Positions 56,115 to 64,000 of a DNA stretch of 64,000 nucleotides are shown here, in pieces; position 1 is the stretch's first letter, and every line of letters starts with the position of its first letter. Under the pieces are notes generated by a model. It was not told where the DNA came from and did no database searches. It saw only the letters and a program-made list of their open reading frames with translations. The DNA lies in contig NZ_CP134195.1 of assembly GCF_031585635.1 (NCBI RefSeq), positions 3,410,001 to 3,474,000 on the forward strand, in the 5' to 3' direction. Origin of the DNA: Paraburkholderia sp. FT54. GTDB lineage: Bacteria > Pseudomonadota > Gammaproteobacteria > Burkholderiales > Burkholderiaceae. The position numbers were made by a program, and so were the translations under genes.

Positions 56115-57402
56115 CGCACGCGACGTTGCGGTATTGATACGCGGTCGCCTGACCGCCGCGCGTAGAGGAGGCAAGAGTCAGCCACGGCACGACGGAGCGG
56201 CGCGGAGCCTTCTCGCGAGCGCGCGAAGCGAGCAGCAGGGAGCCGATCAAGGTCATGATGAGCACGTTCGACGGCGTCGTCAGTCGATGCTCCGAATACG
56301 ACATGGCGAGCAGACACATGGCCGATAGTTCCATAAACACGAACGCGACATAGTTCCGGCCGCCCTCCTTCAACGCATTAGCGGAGCCGCTTGCGGCCCA
56401 GTCAATGAGTTGCCAGTAGAATCGCAGGATGAGGACGAGTCCGACGATGCCAAGCTCGGCGAGGATGTTGAGGTAAGAGTTGTGCGCATGCGAATCCGAG
56501 TGAAACACTTCAACGCCGAGCGGAACACCCAGGACGGAGAAGTAATCGATCACGTTGGCAATCTGGTCGTCGAACGATCCGAATCCAAGGCCGAATAGCG
56601 GACTATGACGGAAATAGGTGATCGCGCGCGGCCAGAGCCATTCGTATCGGATGTCGAGGTTGGCGGTCTTCGCATCGGGGTTGTTGATGGTGAACGTATA
56701 CCCCATGTAGTCCGTTGACGAATGCAGGTTGTGCAGGCCGACGGCAAAGGAAGCCGCGATCAGCCCGACGACCGTGACCGCCAGCATCCAGCGCTTTCTC
56801 CCAAGAAGAACGTACGGAAGCATGGCCGCAACGCCAAGCATGGAACCGCGGCTATAGGTAGAGAACAGGAAGGCGGCGTTGATCACGAGCAGCACGAGAA
56901 TCAGGCGGCTGCGCTGATACATATAGCAAGCGATCCCGAGACAGAACAGCATGGCGAAAAACCCGCCAGCCGCATTGCGCGCGATGAAATAGCTGCCGAA
57001 CGTGTCGACCGGATTGGTCAGAAGAGAAAGCAGGCCATACTGCGAGAGATAGATGGCGTAAGCCGGCAGGTTCGCCAGGATGGCGAACACGAAAAACCAC
57101 TTCAGCACCTTGTTCAGGTCCAATCGATGAGCGTACACGCACCCCGCCAGCAGCGGTGCGTACGAGACGAAGAAGTTGCCGTCGCGCCTGTAGAACTCGA
57201 AATCGAGCAGCGACGCGGGGTCGTACATCAGCGTGGACAACAACACGTACGCCGCGAACACCAGCAGCGAAGTGATGAACGGGGGATAGGTCCTGCCGTA
57301 GAAACGCCACGCGCAGAGCAGGATCGGCACGAAGCCGATCGCGCTGACCGGTACGAAGTTGGTCAACGTGAGAAACAACGCGACTAGCGATATATAGGCC
57401 AA
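55951..57402 (-). CDS. O-antigen ligase/Wzy-like polymerase, ends altered
   Basis: About 483 residues with around ten membrane spans and the Wzy_C/WaaL motif EVFHSDSHAHNSYLNILAEL. Two oddities: no ATG or GTG is available at the N-terminus (the only start is TTG at 57402, with in-frame sequence upstream to a stop at 57487), and the last 55 or so residues, arginine-rich, are read from the antisense of the glycoside hydrolase gene. Both ends may have been changed when the inverted repeats formed. It follows kinase copy B in the same direction. Confidence 0.75.
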   Translation of the reverse strand: MAYISLVALFLTLTNFVPVSAIGFVPILLCAWRFYGRTYPPFITSLLVFAAYVLLSTLMYDPASLLDFEFYRRDGNFFVSYAPLLAGCVYAHRLDLNKVLKWFFVFAILANLPAYAIYLSQYGLLSLLTNPVDTFGSYFIARNAAGGFFAMLFCLGIACYMYQRSRLILVLLVINAAFLFSTYSRGSMLGVAAMLPYVLLGRKRWMLAVTVVGLIAASFAVGLHNLHSSTDYMGYTFTINNPDAKTANLDIRYEWLWPRAITYFRHSPLFGLGFGSFDDQIANVIDYFSVLGVPLGVEVFHSDSHAHNSYLNILAELGIVGLVLILRFYWQLIDWAASGSANALKEGGRNYVAFVFMELSAMCLLAMSYSEHRLTTPSNVLIMTLIGSLLLASRAREKAPRRSVVPWLTLASSTRGGQATAYQYRNVACVRRAASQRCTQDDVVLHPPGRWSTEEPESVSTTRPPPRWPRRLSRRSLRRLSRR

Positions 57403-57554
57403 AGCATCGACTCGTGTTGGAAGGTCTTGTCCGGTCCAGGATGGGCCAGTCCACGATGGTGTCTGGCATCCGGCTGAAAGCGTCTGTTATGGTGCCCGCA
57501 TCGTCGCGCGTCGTGCTTGCCGCTTCCGTGCACCGCAGCGCGCATCAGCAATGC

Positions 57555-60171
57555 CCGACGGCACGAGTCGCGCGAGGCTGCGACGAGGTCAGGCCCCTTG
57601 CGTTTCGCCGGCCTCCTCGGCGAGTTCCAGCGTTTTGTAGCCCATCGCATAGTGGTAGGCGCGATTGCTGGAGCGCACCGGCATGGCGTTGAAGATCGCA
57701 CCGAACAGGTGTGCCTCGGCCCGCTCCAGCTTCTTGAGCGTTTCACTGATTTCATTTTCCGTCTGCAGACCGGAGCGGAGCACGAGAACCGTTGCCCCGG
57801 CTTCACTGGCAACGATGGAAGCGTCCGTCACCGAGAGAAACGGCGGCGTGTCGATGATCACCAGGTCGTACTCCTCGCCCAGGCGCGCCAGCATCTCCTT
57901 GAAGCGGCGCTTCATCAGCAACTCGGCGGGATTATCCGGATACGTGCCGCAGGACAGGAACGACAGGCCGGGCACGCCGACGCTGCGAATCACATCGGCC
58001 GGCTCCGTGTCGCCGGTGAGGACGTCAGACAGGCCACCCCGATTGAGCTGGCCGAAGAAGTACGCAAGACGGCCGCGCCGCATGTCGGCATCGATCAGCA
58101 GCACGCGCGAGCCGATTTCGGCCTGAAGAACGGCGAGGTTCGCCGCCACGAAGCTCTTGCCGGCTGCCGGCGTCGGCCCCGTGCACATCACGACGTTGCC
58201 CGGCACATGCGCGAGCCCGAGATTGAGCGTGGTTCGCACATCGCGTAGCGCTTCGACGGTGACGTCTTTGGGAAACCGGGCGGCCAGCACGCGCGGCATG
58301 TCCTGGGCAAGCCGCGTGAGGCCCGCTGCCGTGTCCGGCGACGGCCCCCCGTGCCCGGACGGCAACTTCGCCGCCCGGCTGCCCGGCACGATCCCTGCGC
58401 GGCTGGTCGCCGCCGAGATCTCCCGGTCGAGCCGCGCCTGTTGCGCGCTGAAGAGCACTTCGCCGATCACCGGCACGCCCATGGCGTGTTCGACATAGCG
58501 TGGATCCGTCACGCCCGTCATCACATGGCGGCGAATGAACACAAGGAACGCGCCCACGAACAGGCCGATGCCCGCGCCAGCCGATATCACCAGCAGGCGA
58601 TCCGGCTTCACCGGCCGGTGCGGCGTGAGCGCGCTGTCGACGATATTCACGCCGGCGGTCGTGCTCGCGCGGCGCACCGTCAGCTGCTCGGCCTTGTTGA
58701 CCATCGCCAGGTAGATCGCCTCCGAGACGCGCGCATCGCGGGCGAGATCCAGGTTGTTGCGCTCGGACGTCGACATGTTGCTGAAGCGGGTATCGAATGT
58801 GGCCTTTGCCGCGTTCAGCTGGGCCAGTTGCATGTCCGTGTTGCGCACCCACTCGCTATCGGGCCGGAAACGCTGCAACAGTTGCGTTCGCTGTAGCTGG
58901 ACCGTGGCGATCTGCCGCTGCAGATCGATGCCGCCTTGCAGATAAGCCTGGGCTTCGGAAGTCGGCTGCAGCGACTGCGACGACTTGCGGAATGCATTGA
59001 GCGCTTCTTCCGTGCGCTTAAGCTCGTTGCGCAGGCGCGGCAGTTCCCCGTTGATGAACTCGAGCGTCCGCGTGTCGTCGCGCTGGCGGGCCGCGACCGC
59101 CGCTGCAATGTACTGCCGCGCGAGTGCGTTCGCCACCTCGGCCGCGAGTGCCGGGCTCTCGTTCATGTACGAGATGACGATGATGCCCGTGTCCTTGCCC
59201 TTGCCGATGATTCTGACTTGATGCGCGAAGCGGGCGACAGCTTCGAGCGAATTCCAGCGGATCACCTCGAATCGGGTTCCGGGGCGCGCAACCAGTCTGT
59301 CCACGGTCATCGAAATACCCGCCGCCGATGCGGGCTTGCCCACCGTGCCGCTCAGAAGGTGTTCTCCCGACGGGCCCCGCAGTTCGTAGCGGCCGTCGGC
59401 GAGCGCGGTGAGTTGCAGCGTCTCTTCTTCAAGATTCTGCGGCACCGTGATCGAACCGATCCTGAGCTGCTCTCCGCCCCACGCGAACGTGTCGAGTCCC
59501 AGCCACGGACGCGACAGCTCGCCGGGTGTCGCGAATTGCCCGGCAATCGCACCCAGGAGCGGGACGGTGCGTGGCGTGACCGCGACGTCGAACCCATAGC
59601 GGTCGATCACGGGCTGCAGCACCGAGCGGCTCTGCATCACCGTGATTTCCGCGGCGGTGGAGGGCGTGGCGGGCACGACGGCCTCCTGATTCTGAAGCGC
59701 GATGCCGAGCGCATTCGGCTCCGGCGGATCGACGCGCAGCATTACATCGGCGGAATAAAGCGGCGTGGCAATGAACAGCCAGCCGATGGCGAGCGCGATC
59801 ACAATACCGGTAACCACCGCCAGTTCCCCTACGTGCGCGCGCATGAGGTCAAGCAACTCCCGCGCGGACAGCTGTCTGCGGTCCTCGCCTGCGCCAGAAG
59901 GTCCAGTAGTGGAACGGAACATATTCACAGGCGTCGTCCTTGAAGTGAAACGCGTATTCGACCGGGGGTGCCCCTGCGCAAGCCGAAAAGGCGGCTTCCA
60001 GCCCGGGCAGAGCGAGATGTGGCAGGCCGGCAACCGGCTCTGCTGCATGCCGGATCCGCACAAGACCAGGCGCCCTCATTCTCGCCGCGCCGCCTCCGCG
60101 CGTCTGTTGTTTGGCACACACTCCAAAATCCGCCACTGATCCACGGCTGTCGGGCCGGGCCGGTCAATGTT
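57555..60171. repeat. Inverted repeat arm B, 2.6 kb
   Basis: The reverse complement of arm A. Identity begins at GCCGTCGG at 57555-57562 and ends at AACATT near 60171. Confidence 0.92.
57589..59928 (-). CDS. Exopolysaccharide tyrosine autokinase/chain-length protein, copy B
   Basis: 779 residues from the GTG at 59928. Differs from copy A by a two-residue gap (KGKDTGIIVIS versus KGKDNDTGIISIS) and scattered substitutions, mostly in the first 400 residues; the kinase half is nearly unchanged. All kinase motifs are intact (GPTPAAGKS, LLIDADMRRG, LVIIDTPPF). Uneven divergence suggests gene conversion between the arms. Confidence 0.9.
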   Translation of the reverse strand: MNMFRSTTGPSGAGEDRRQLSARELLDLMRAHVGELAVVTGIVIALAIGWLFIATPLYSADVMLRVDPPEPNALGIALQNQEAVVPATPSTAAEITVMQSRSVLQPVIDRYGFDVAVTPRTVPLLGAIAGQFATPGELSRPWLGLDTFAWGGEQLRIGSITVPQNLEEETLQLTALADGRYELRGPSGEHLLSGTVGKPASAAGISMTVDRLVARPGTRFEVIRWNSLEAVARFAHQVRIIGKGKDTGIIVISYMNESPALAAEVANALARQYIAAAVAARQRDDTRTLEFINGELPRLRNELKRTEEALNAFRKSSQSLQPTSEAQAYLQGGIDLQRQIATVQLQRTQLLQRFRPDSEWVRNTDMQLAQLNAAKATFDTRFSNMSTSERNNLDLARDARVSEAIYLAMVNKAEQLTVRRASTTAGVNIVDSALTPHRPVKPDRLLVISAGAGIGLFVGAFLVFIRRHVMTGVTDPRYVEHAMGVPVIGEVLFSAQQARLDREISAATSRAGIVPGSRAAKLPSGHGGPSPDTAAGLTRLAQDMPRVLAARFPKDVTVEALRDVRTTLNLGLAHVPGNVVMCTGPTPAAGKSFVAANLAVLQAEIGSRVLLIDADMRRGRLAYFFGQLNRGGLSDVLTGDTEPADVIRSVGVPGLSFLSCGTYPDNPAELLMKRRFKEMLARLGEEYDLVIIDTPPFLSVTDASIVASEAGATVLVLRSGLQTENEISETLKKLERAEAHLFGAIFNAMPVRSSNRAYHYAMGYKTLELAEEAGETQGA

Positions 60172-60381
60172 CAGGATTGCCGTTGCCGCTCATTTCGCCT
60201 TGGGAATGCCCGCCGCGTAGCGCTGCATTGCTGACGCGCCGACGCTTTCCAAACCAATCTTCATAACTGACGCTAGCGCCCTGCCCAGCCGCCGCCCGAG
60301 CGTAAATGGCGCAAAAAAAGCGGGATGCCGGTCAGTTTGCGATTGGGCGCTGGTTAAGGGCTGTCTGTTCAGAACAACGAC
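60172..60381. other. Intergenic between arm B and tetR
   Basis: A minus-strand frame of 24 codons (MKIGLESVGASAMQRYAAGI) ending near 60187 is protein-like but not identified. Confidence 0.3.
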
Positions 60382-61068
60382 TCATCTGGCTGCTGCACGA
60401 TGAGCGAGAGCGATCGCGTCGAGCCCCGCCAGCACGAATCGCACGAAGTCCTCCGCAAGCGCGTCCTTGTCTTTTGCAACAGCGGGCAATAGCGCGGATT
60501 GCATCTGCTTCGGCGCGATCATCATGGCAATGCAGGGCAGCACCGAAAACATCAAAGCCCGCTGGACCACGGGCGCGGTCGGGTCCAGTCCCAGCACTGC
60601 GCCGATAATCTTCAGCAGGAATGCGGCCTTCGGACGGACCGCCTTCTCAATGAGCGCCGGAATGGCTTTCGACGGTGACAGCACTTCACGCAGCATCAAC
60701 ATAAAGCCCCATGGCGTGCCCGCGTTCGTTGAAAGACCGACGAAGCGGGAAAGGACCGCACGTAGCTGATCCCTGGGGTCGTTGACACCCGCAGCAAGCG
60801 CGGCCAACTCGTCGAGACCCACGACTTGCCGGTGCGCCTCGACCAGCGCTGCTTCGTAGAGCGCCTCCCTGCTTCCAAAGTGATAGTTCACCGACGCCAT
60901 CGGTGTACCGGCGCGCTCGCAGATCTCCTTGCTGGTGGCATCCGCGAAACCACGTTCGGCGAACACCTGGCCCGCGGTCTCGAGCAGGTGCTGACGGGTC
61001 GCCGCGCCGTCGGGGCGCGAGGCCCGTTTGAGCTGCGTTGCGGCTGTCTTTTTGGTGCTGATCGGCAT
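60382..61068 (-). CDS. TetR-family regulator (CecR-like)
   Basis: 228 residues: N-terminal TetR HTH (TRQHLLETAGQVFAERGFAD, EICERAGTPMASVNYHFGSR) and a C-terminal CerR-type (DUF1956) domain. It is divergent from a YbhG/YbhF/YbhS-type exporter; in E. coli the TetR protein CecR controls the same kind of cluster. A perfect palindrome stands in the intergenic region. Part of its C-terminus is duplicated at 51684. Confidence 0.88.
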   Translation of the reverse strand: MPISTKKTAATQLKRASRPDGAATRQHLLETAGQVFAERGFADATSKEICERAGTPMASVNYHFGSREALYEAALVEAHRQVVGLDELAALAAGVNDPRDQLRAVLSRFVGLSTNAGTPWGFMLMLREVLSPSKAIPALIEKAVRPKAAFLLKIIGAVLGLDPTAPVVQRALMFSVLPCIAMMIAPKQMQSALLPAVAKDKDALAEDFVRFVLAGLDAIALAHRAAAR

Positions 61069-61095
61069 TGTGAAGGCTTACATTGAAAATAGTTT

Positions 61096-61113
61096 GAATT
61101 TGAATTCAAATTC
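61096..61113. promoter_or_regulatory. TetR-type operator palindrome
   Basis: Perfect 18-base palindrome with arms GAATTTGAA and TTCAAATTC, 28 bases upstream of the tetR start and ahead of the exporter genes. AT-rich, as expected for overlapping promoters. Confidence 0.7.
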
Positions 61114-61297
61114 GCATAATATCTATTCTACTTCATCCGCGTCCGGTCCGCGAACGGACGCGCCGGCCTGGAATGTGGAATCGCCAAGGCAGCCGGATCG
61201 CCCTCGCGGAGACCGCAGATCGAACTCGTCGCGTGCATCCCGTCGTGCCGAGCCGCTCCGTCTAAGGTGCCGATCGCGACGCCATAGGATTTTAATT

Positions 61298-62311
61298 ATG
61301 GATTACGTAATAAATAAATGTCTCTCGGTGGAAGTTTTGTCAAACCCCACGCGGGCGAAACGATTTTCCGGCGCGGCATTTTCCCTGCTGCTCATCGCCC
61401 TGTTGTCGGGCTGCTCGCGGCATGACGCCGCGACCTACCAAGGCTATGTCGAAGGTGAATTTGTCTACCTTGGCTCTTCGCAAGCCGGCAAGCTCACAGC
61501 GTTGTCGGTCTCTCGCGGACAAACGGTCAAGGCGAACGCCTCGCTATTTTCTCTCGAATCCGACGACGAGGCCCATGCGCTCGCCCAGGCGCAGCAGCAA
61601 CTCGCGGCAGCCCGCGCCCAACTCGCCGATATCCAGACCGGCAAGCGCGTGCCCGAGGTCGACGTCAACCGTGCGCAGCTCTCCGAGGCCGTCGCCAACG
61701 CCCGCAAGGCCGCGCTGCAACTGACGCGGGACGAAGCCCAATATAGCGCAGGCGGCATCGCAAAAGCTCAACTCGACGATTCGCGCGCCAACGCCGACTC
61801 CACCGCCGCGCAGGTTCGGGAGTTGAGCCATCAAGTCGAAGTGGCTCGCCTGCCGGCCCGTTCGCAACAGATCATCGCACAGGAAGCGCAAGTCGCCGCC
61901 GCCGATGCCGTGGTTGCGCAGGCCCGATGGAAGCTCGATCAGAAACGCGTGAGTGCTCCAGCAGAAGGCCTTGTCTATGACACGCTCTATCGCCAGGGTG
62001 AATGGGTGCCCGCCGGCAATCCGATCGTTCAGATGTTGCCGCCGCAGAATGTCAAAGTGCGCTTCTTTGTTCCGGAGACGATCGTCGGGCAACTGGCACT
62101 CAATCGCCGCGTGATCCTGCATTGCGACGGCTGCCCGGCTGACGTGCCCGCGAAAATCACTTACGTGTCGAGCGAAGCCGAATACACGCCGCCCGTCATC
62201 TATAGCAACGAAAGCCGTGCCAAGCTCGTGTTCATGATCGAAGCCCACCCGTCGATCGCGGACGCGACGAAGCTTCATCCGGGCCAACCTGTCTCGGTGG
62301 TACTGCAATGA
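61298..62311 (+). CDS. ybhG: HlyD-family lipoprotein adaptor (YbhG-like)
   Basis: 337 residues from the ATG at 61298 (AGGA upstream). Lipobox LSGC (Cys39), half-lipoyl motif YLGSSQAGKLTALSVSRGQT, long alpha-hairpin rich in Ala and Gln (110-200), and APAEGLVYDTLYRQGEWV. Stop overlaps the next start by four bases (ATGA). Forms the periplasmic part of an ABC drug or cation exporter. Confidence 0.88.
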   Translation: MDYVINKCLSVEVLSNPTRAKRFSGAAFSLLLIALLSGCSRHDAATYQGYVEGEFVYLGSSQAGKLTALSVSRGQTVKANASLFSLESDDEAHALAQAQQQLAAARAQLADIQTGKRVPEVDVNRAQLSEAVANARKAALQLTRDEAQYSAGGIAKAQLDDSRANADSTAAQVRELSHQVEVARLPARSQQIIAQEAQVAAADAVVAQARWKLDQKRVSAPAEGLVYDTLYRQGEWVPAGNPIVQMLPPQNVKVRFFVPETIVGQLALNRRVILHCDGCPADVPAKITYVSSEAEYTPPVIYSNESRAKLVFMIEAHPSIADATKLHPGQPVSVVLQ

Positions 62312-63252
62312 ACGACGACTCTCAACACTACGTGATCGACGTGCATGAGCTAAACAAGCACTTCGGCAACAAGCACGTCGTCAACAACGTCTCGTTGCAG
62401 GTCGGCCGCGGCGAAATCTTCGGCTTTCTCGGGCCCAACGGCAGCGGCAAGACGACGTCCATTCGCCTCATGTGCGGACTGCTCACGCCGGATTCGGGTC
62501 GCGGCACCTGCCTCGGCTATGACATTCTGCGTGAGAGCGAGCAGATCAAACGTAACGTCGGGTACATGACCCAACGCTTTTCCTATTGGGAAGACCTGAC
62601 CATCCGCGAGAATCTCGACTTCGTTGCGCGCATCTACCAGATGCGTAACCGGCGCGAAGCGGTGGATCGCTCACTGGAATCGCTCGGCCTGCAAACGCGC
62701 GCGAACCAGCTGACCGGCTCCCTATCGGGCGGCTGGAAACAGCGGCTCGCGCTTGCTGCGTGCATGCTGCACGAGCCGAAACTGCTGTTGCTCGATGAGC
62801 CTACCGCCGGCGTGGATCCCACTGCAAGGCGCGACTTCTGGGAAGAACTGCACCGACTCGCCGCCACCGGCATATCAGTGCTCGTCAGTACCCACTACAT
62901 GGACGAAGCGGAACGCTGTCACAAGCTCGCCTATATCGCGTACGGAAAGATGCTCGCACGCGGCACTTCAAGCGAGGTGATCGAATCACAGGGTCTGTCG
63001 ACGTGGTCCATCCACGGCGAACACCTGAGCAAGCTATCCGAGCAGCTTCGCACGACGCCCGGCGTCGACCAGACCGTCGTGTTCGGCTCCGCGCTGCACG
63101 TCAGCGGACGCGCTCACGAAGCGCTCGAAGTCGCGGTACGGCAAGCGGTCGCCGGAACCTCGCTGCGCATCGAACCGATCGACACGGGACTGGAGGATGT
63201 GTTCATCTATCTGATGAGCCATTCGAAAGACAACTTCGGGGCGCCGTCATGA
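62308..63252 (+). CDS. ybhF: ABC exporter ATPase (YbhF-like)
   Basis: 314 residues with one nucleotide-binding domain: Walker A GPNGSGKTTS, Q-loop YMTQRFSYW, signature LSGGWKQRL, Walker B LLLLDEPTAG, H-loop STHYMDEAERC. E. coli YbhF has two such domains, so this is a single-domain version. Translationally coupled to both neighbours. Confidence 0.92.
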   Translation: MNDDSQHYVIDVHELNKHFGNKHVVNNVSLQVGRGEIFGFLGPNGSGKTTSIRLMCGLLTPDSGRGTCLGYDILRESEQIKRNVGYMTQRFSYWEDLTIRENLDFVARIYQMRNRREAVDRSLESLGLQTRANQLTGSLSGGWKQRLALAACMLHEPKLLLLDEPTAGVDPTARRDFWEELHRLAATGISVLVSTHYMDEAERCHKLAYIAYGKMLARGTSSEVIESQGLSTWSIHGEHLSKLSEQLRTTPGVDQTVVFGSALHVSGRAHEALEVAVRQAVAGTSLRIEPIDTGLEDVFIYLMSHSKDNFGAPS

Positions 63253-64000
63253 AGAATCGCACCGTATTTTCCGTGACACGCTGGTGGAGCATTGTCCTCA
63301 AGGAATTCCTTCAACTGAGGCGCGACCGCGTCACCTTCGGCATGATCGTCGGGCTGCCGATCATCCAGCTTGCGCTGTTCGGCTTCGCGATCAATACCGA
63401 CCCGAAGCATCTGCCAACGGCCGTCATCATTCATGACCAGAGCGAGTTCTCCCGCAGCTTCGTGATGGCGATGACGAACTCAGCCTATTTCGACATCGTC
63501 GAAACCTTGCCTGACGAGGAGGCCGGCCGCCGCGCGCTCGCTCAGGGCAAGGTGCAATTCGTCCTCAATGTGCCGGTGGATTTCTCGCGCAAGTTGCTGC
63601 GAGGCGAGCACCCGTCGCTATTGGTCGAAGCCGACGCGACCGACCCCACCGCAACCAACACCGCCGTCAGCGCGCTGCCGAAACTCGTTCAACCGGTCGC
63701 CGACAAGGACCTGAGGGGTGCGCTCGCGCACCTGAACGGCACGCAAAACGCATTCGACGTGCAGGTTCACAACCTCTACAACCCCGAGGGCGTTACGCAG
63801 TACAACGTCGTGCCCGGGCTGATGGGCGTGATCCTGACCATGACGCTCGTCATGATGACCGGTCTCGCCGTGACGCGTGAACGCGAGCGCGGCACGATGG
63901 AAAACCTGCTCGCCACGCCCGTTCTGCCGATCGAAGTGATGACCGGCAAGATCGTGCCCTATGTCGTCATCGGGCTCATTCAGGCATCCATCATTCTCGC
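63249..64000 (+). CDS. ybhS: ABC-2 permease (YbhS-like), 3' end outside window
   Basis: Begins with ATG at 63249 overlapping the ATPase stop. About 250 residues are visible: an N-terminal membrane span (VTFGMIVGLPIIQLALFGFA), a periplasmic domain (SEFSRSFVMAMTNSAYFDIV) and then VPGLMGVILTMTLVMMTGLA with RERERGTMENLLATPVLPIE, typical of ABC2 permeases. The frame is open to the right edge. Confidence 0.9.
   Translation, partial: MKNRTVFSVTRWWSIVLKEFLQLRRDRVTFGMIVGLPIIQLALFGFAINTDPKHLPTAVIIHDQSEFSRSFVMAMTNSAYFDIVETLPDEEAGRRALAQGKVQFVLNVPVDFSRKLLRGEHPSLLVEADATDPTATNTAVSALPKLVQPVADKDLRGALAHLNGTQNAFDVQVHNLYNPEGVTQYNVVPGLMGVILTMTLVMMTGLAVTRERERGTMENLLATPVLPIEVMTGKIVPYVVIGLIQASIIL

Noticed and set aside
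56722..57387. 221-residue plus-strand frame opposite the ligase-like gene
   Set aside because: Charged, low-complexity shadow of a membrane protein gene.
58936..59943. 335-residue plus-strand frame within arm B
   Set aside because: Antisense to the tyrosine autokinase; rich in Arg, His and Gly, as expected for a shadow frame in high-GC DNA.

Overview
The window reads as an accessory region of a high-GC betaproteobacterial genome, most likely Burkholderiaceae (Paraburkholderia, Caballeronia or Burkholderia). The support is family content: a Burkholderia-type trimeric porin, DUF4148 and DUF3331 proteins, a 3-hydroxybutyrate oligomer hydrolase, a BceF/Wzc-like tyrosine autokinase and an AaeAB/YtcA-type efflux operon. 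No rRNA, tRNA or CRISPR array was recognised. Many stretches between genes are long and hold broken genes or transposase remnants, so the region has been rearranged repeatedly.

Layout. 1-5.5 kb: the 5' part of a YeiH-like permease, a decayed sensor kinase, two small secreted DUF4148 proteins, and a sulfite dehydrogenase set (SorA, SorB, HiPIP). 6-11 kb: inverted duplicates of the DUF4148 genes around a LysR regulator, then a GlxA-type regulator between two IS5 fragments. 11-16 kb: a broken secreted jacalin-like lectin, a LuxR regulator with a decayed paralogue, a CBS-BON protein and small exported or membrane proteins. 16-24.5 kb: 3HB-oligomer hydrolase, YjdM, an IS110 remnant, a MocR regulator divergent from threonine aldolase with a palindrome between them, arylamine N-acetyltransferase and a SpoIIAA-like protein. 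24.9-30.2 kb: two potassium channel proteins, a porin, a broken Ca2+/H+ antiporter and a complete IS1182 element. 30.9-36.4 kb: an ArnT-like glycosyltransferase divergent from a HAD-UbiA fusion, a methyltransferase and a hypothetical protein. 36.4-41.4 kb: a four-gene aromatic-acid/drug efflux operon. 41.9-51.5 kb: DUF3331 protein, poxB plus an MFS transporter, a FixJ-type regulator, a six-PAS histidine kinase, a stand-alone receiver and a damaged copy of the FixJ-type gene; a 22-bp palindrome recurs through this block. 51.7-60.2 kb: an exopolysaccharide cassette bounded by 2.6-kb inverted repeats, each carrying a full tyrosine autokinase gene, with a glycoside hydrolase and an O-antigen-ligase-like gene between them. 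60.4-64 kb: a CecR-like TetR regulator divergent from a YbhG/YbhF/YbhS-type ABC exporter that runs off the right edge.

The most interesting items are the exopolysaccharide cassette, whose geometry would let homologous recombination flip the central genes and swap which kinase copy each one follows; the repeated palindrome that ties poxB and two FixJ-type genes to a six-PAS kinase; and the triplicated DUF4148 genes that share upstream DNA and a C-terminal Cys-x6-Cys motif. All calls rest on reading the sequence and family knowledge; no searches were run.
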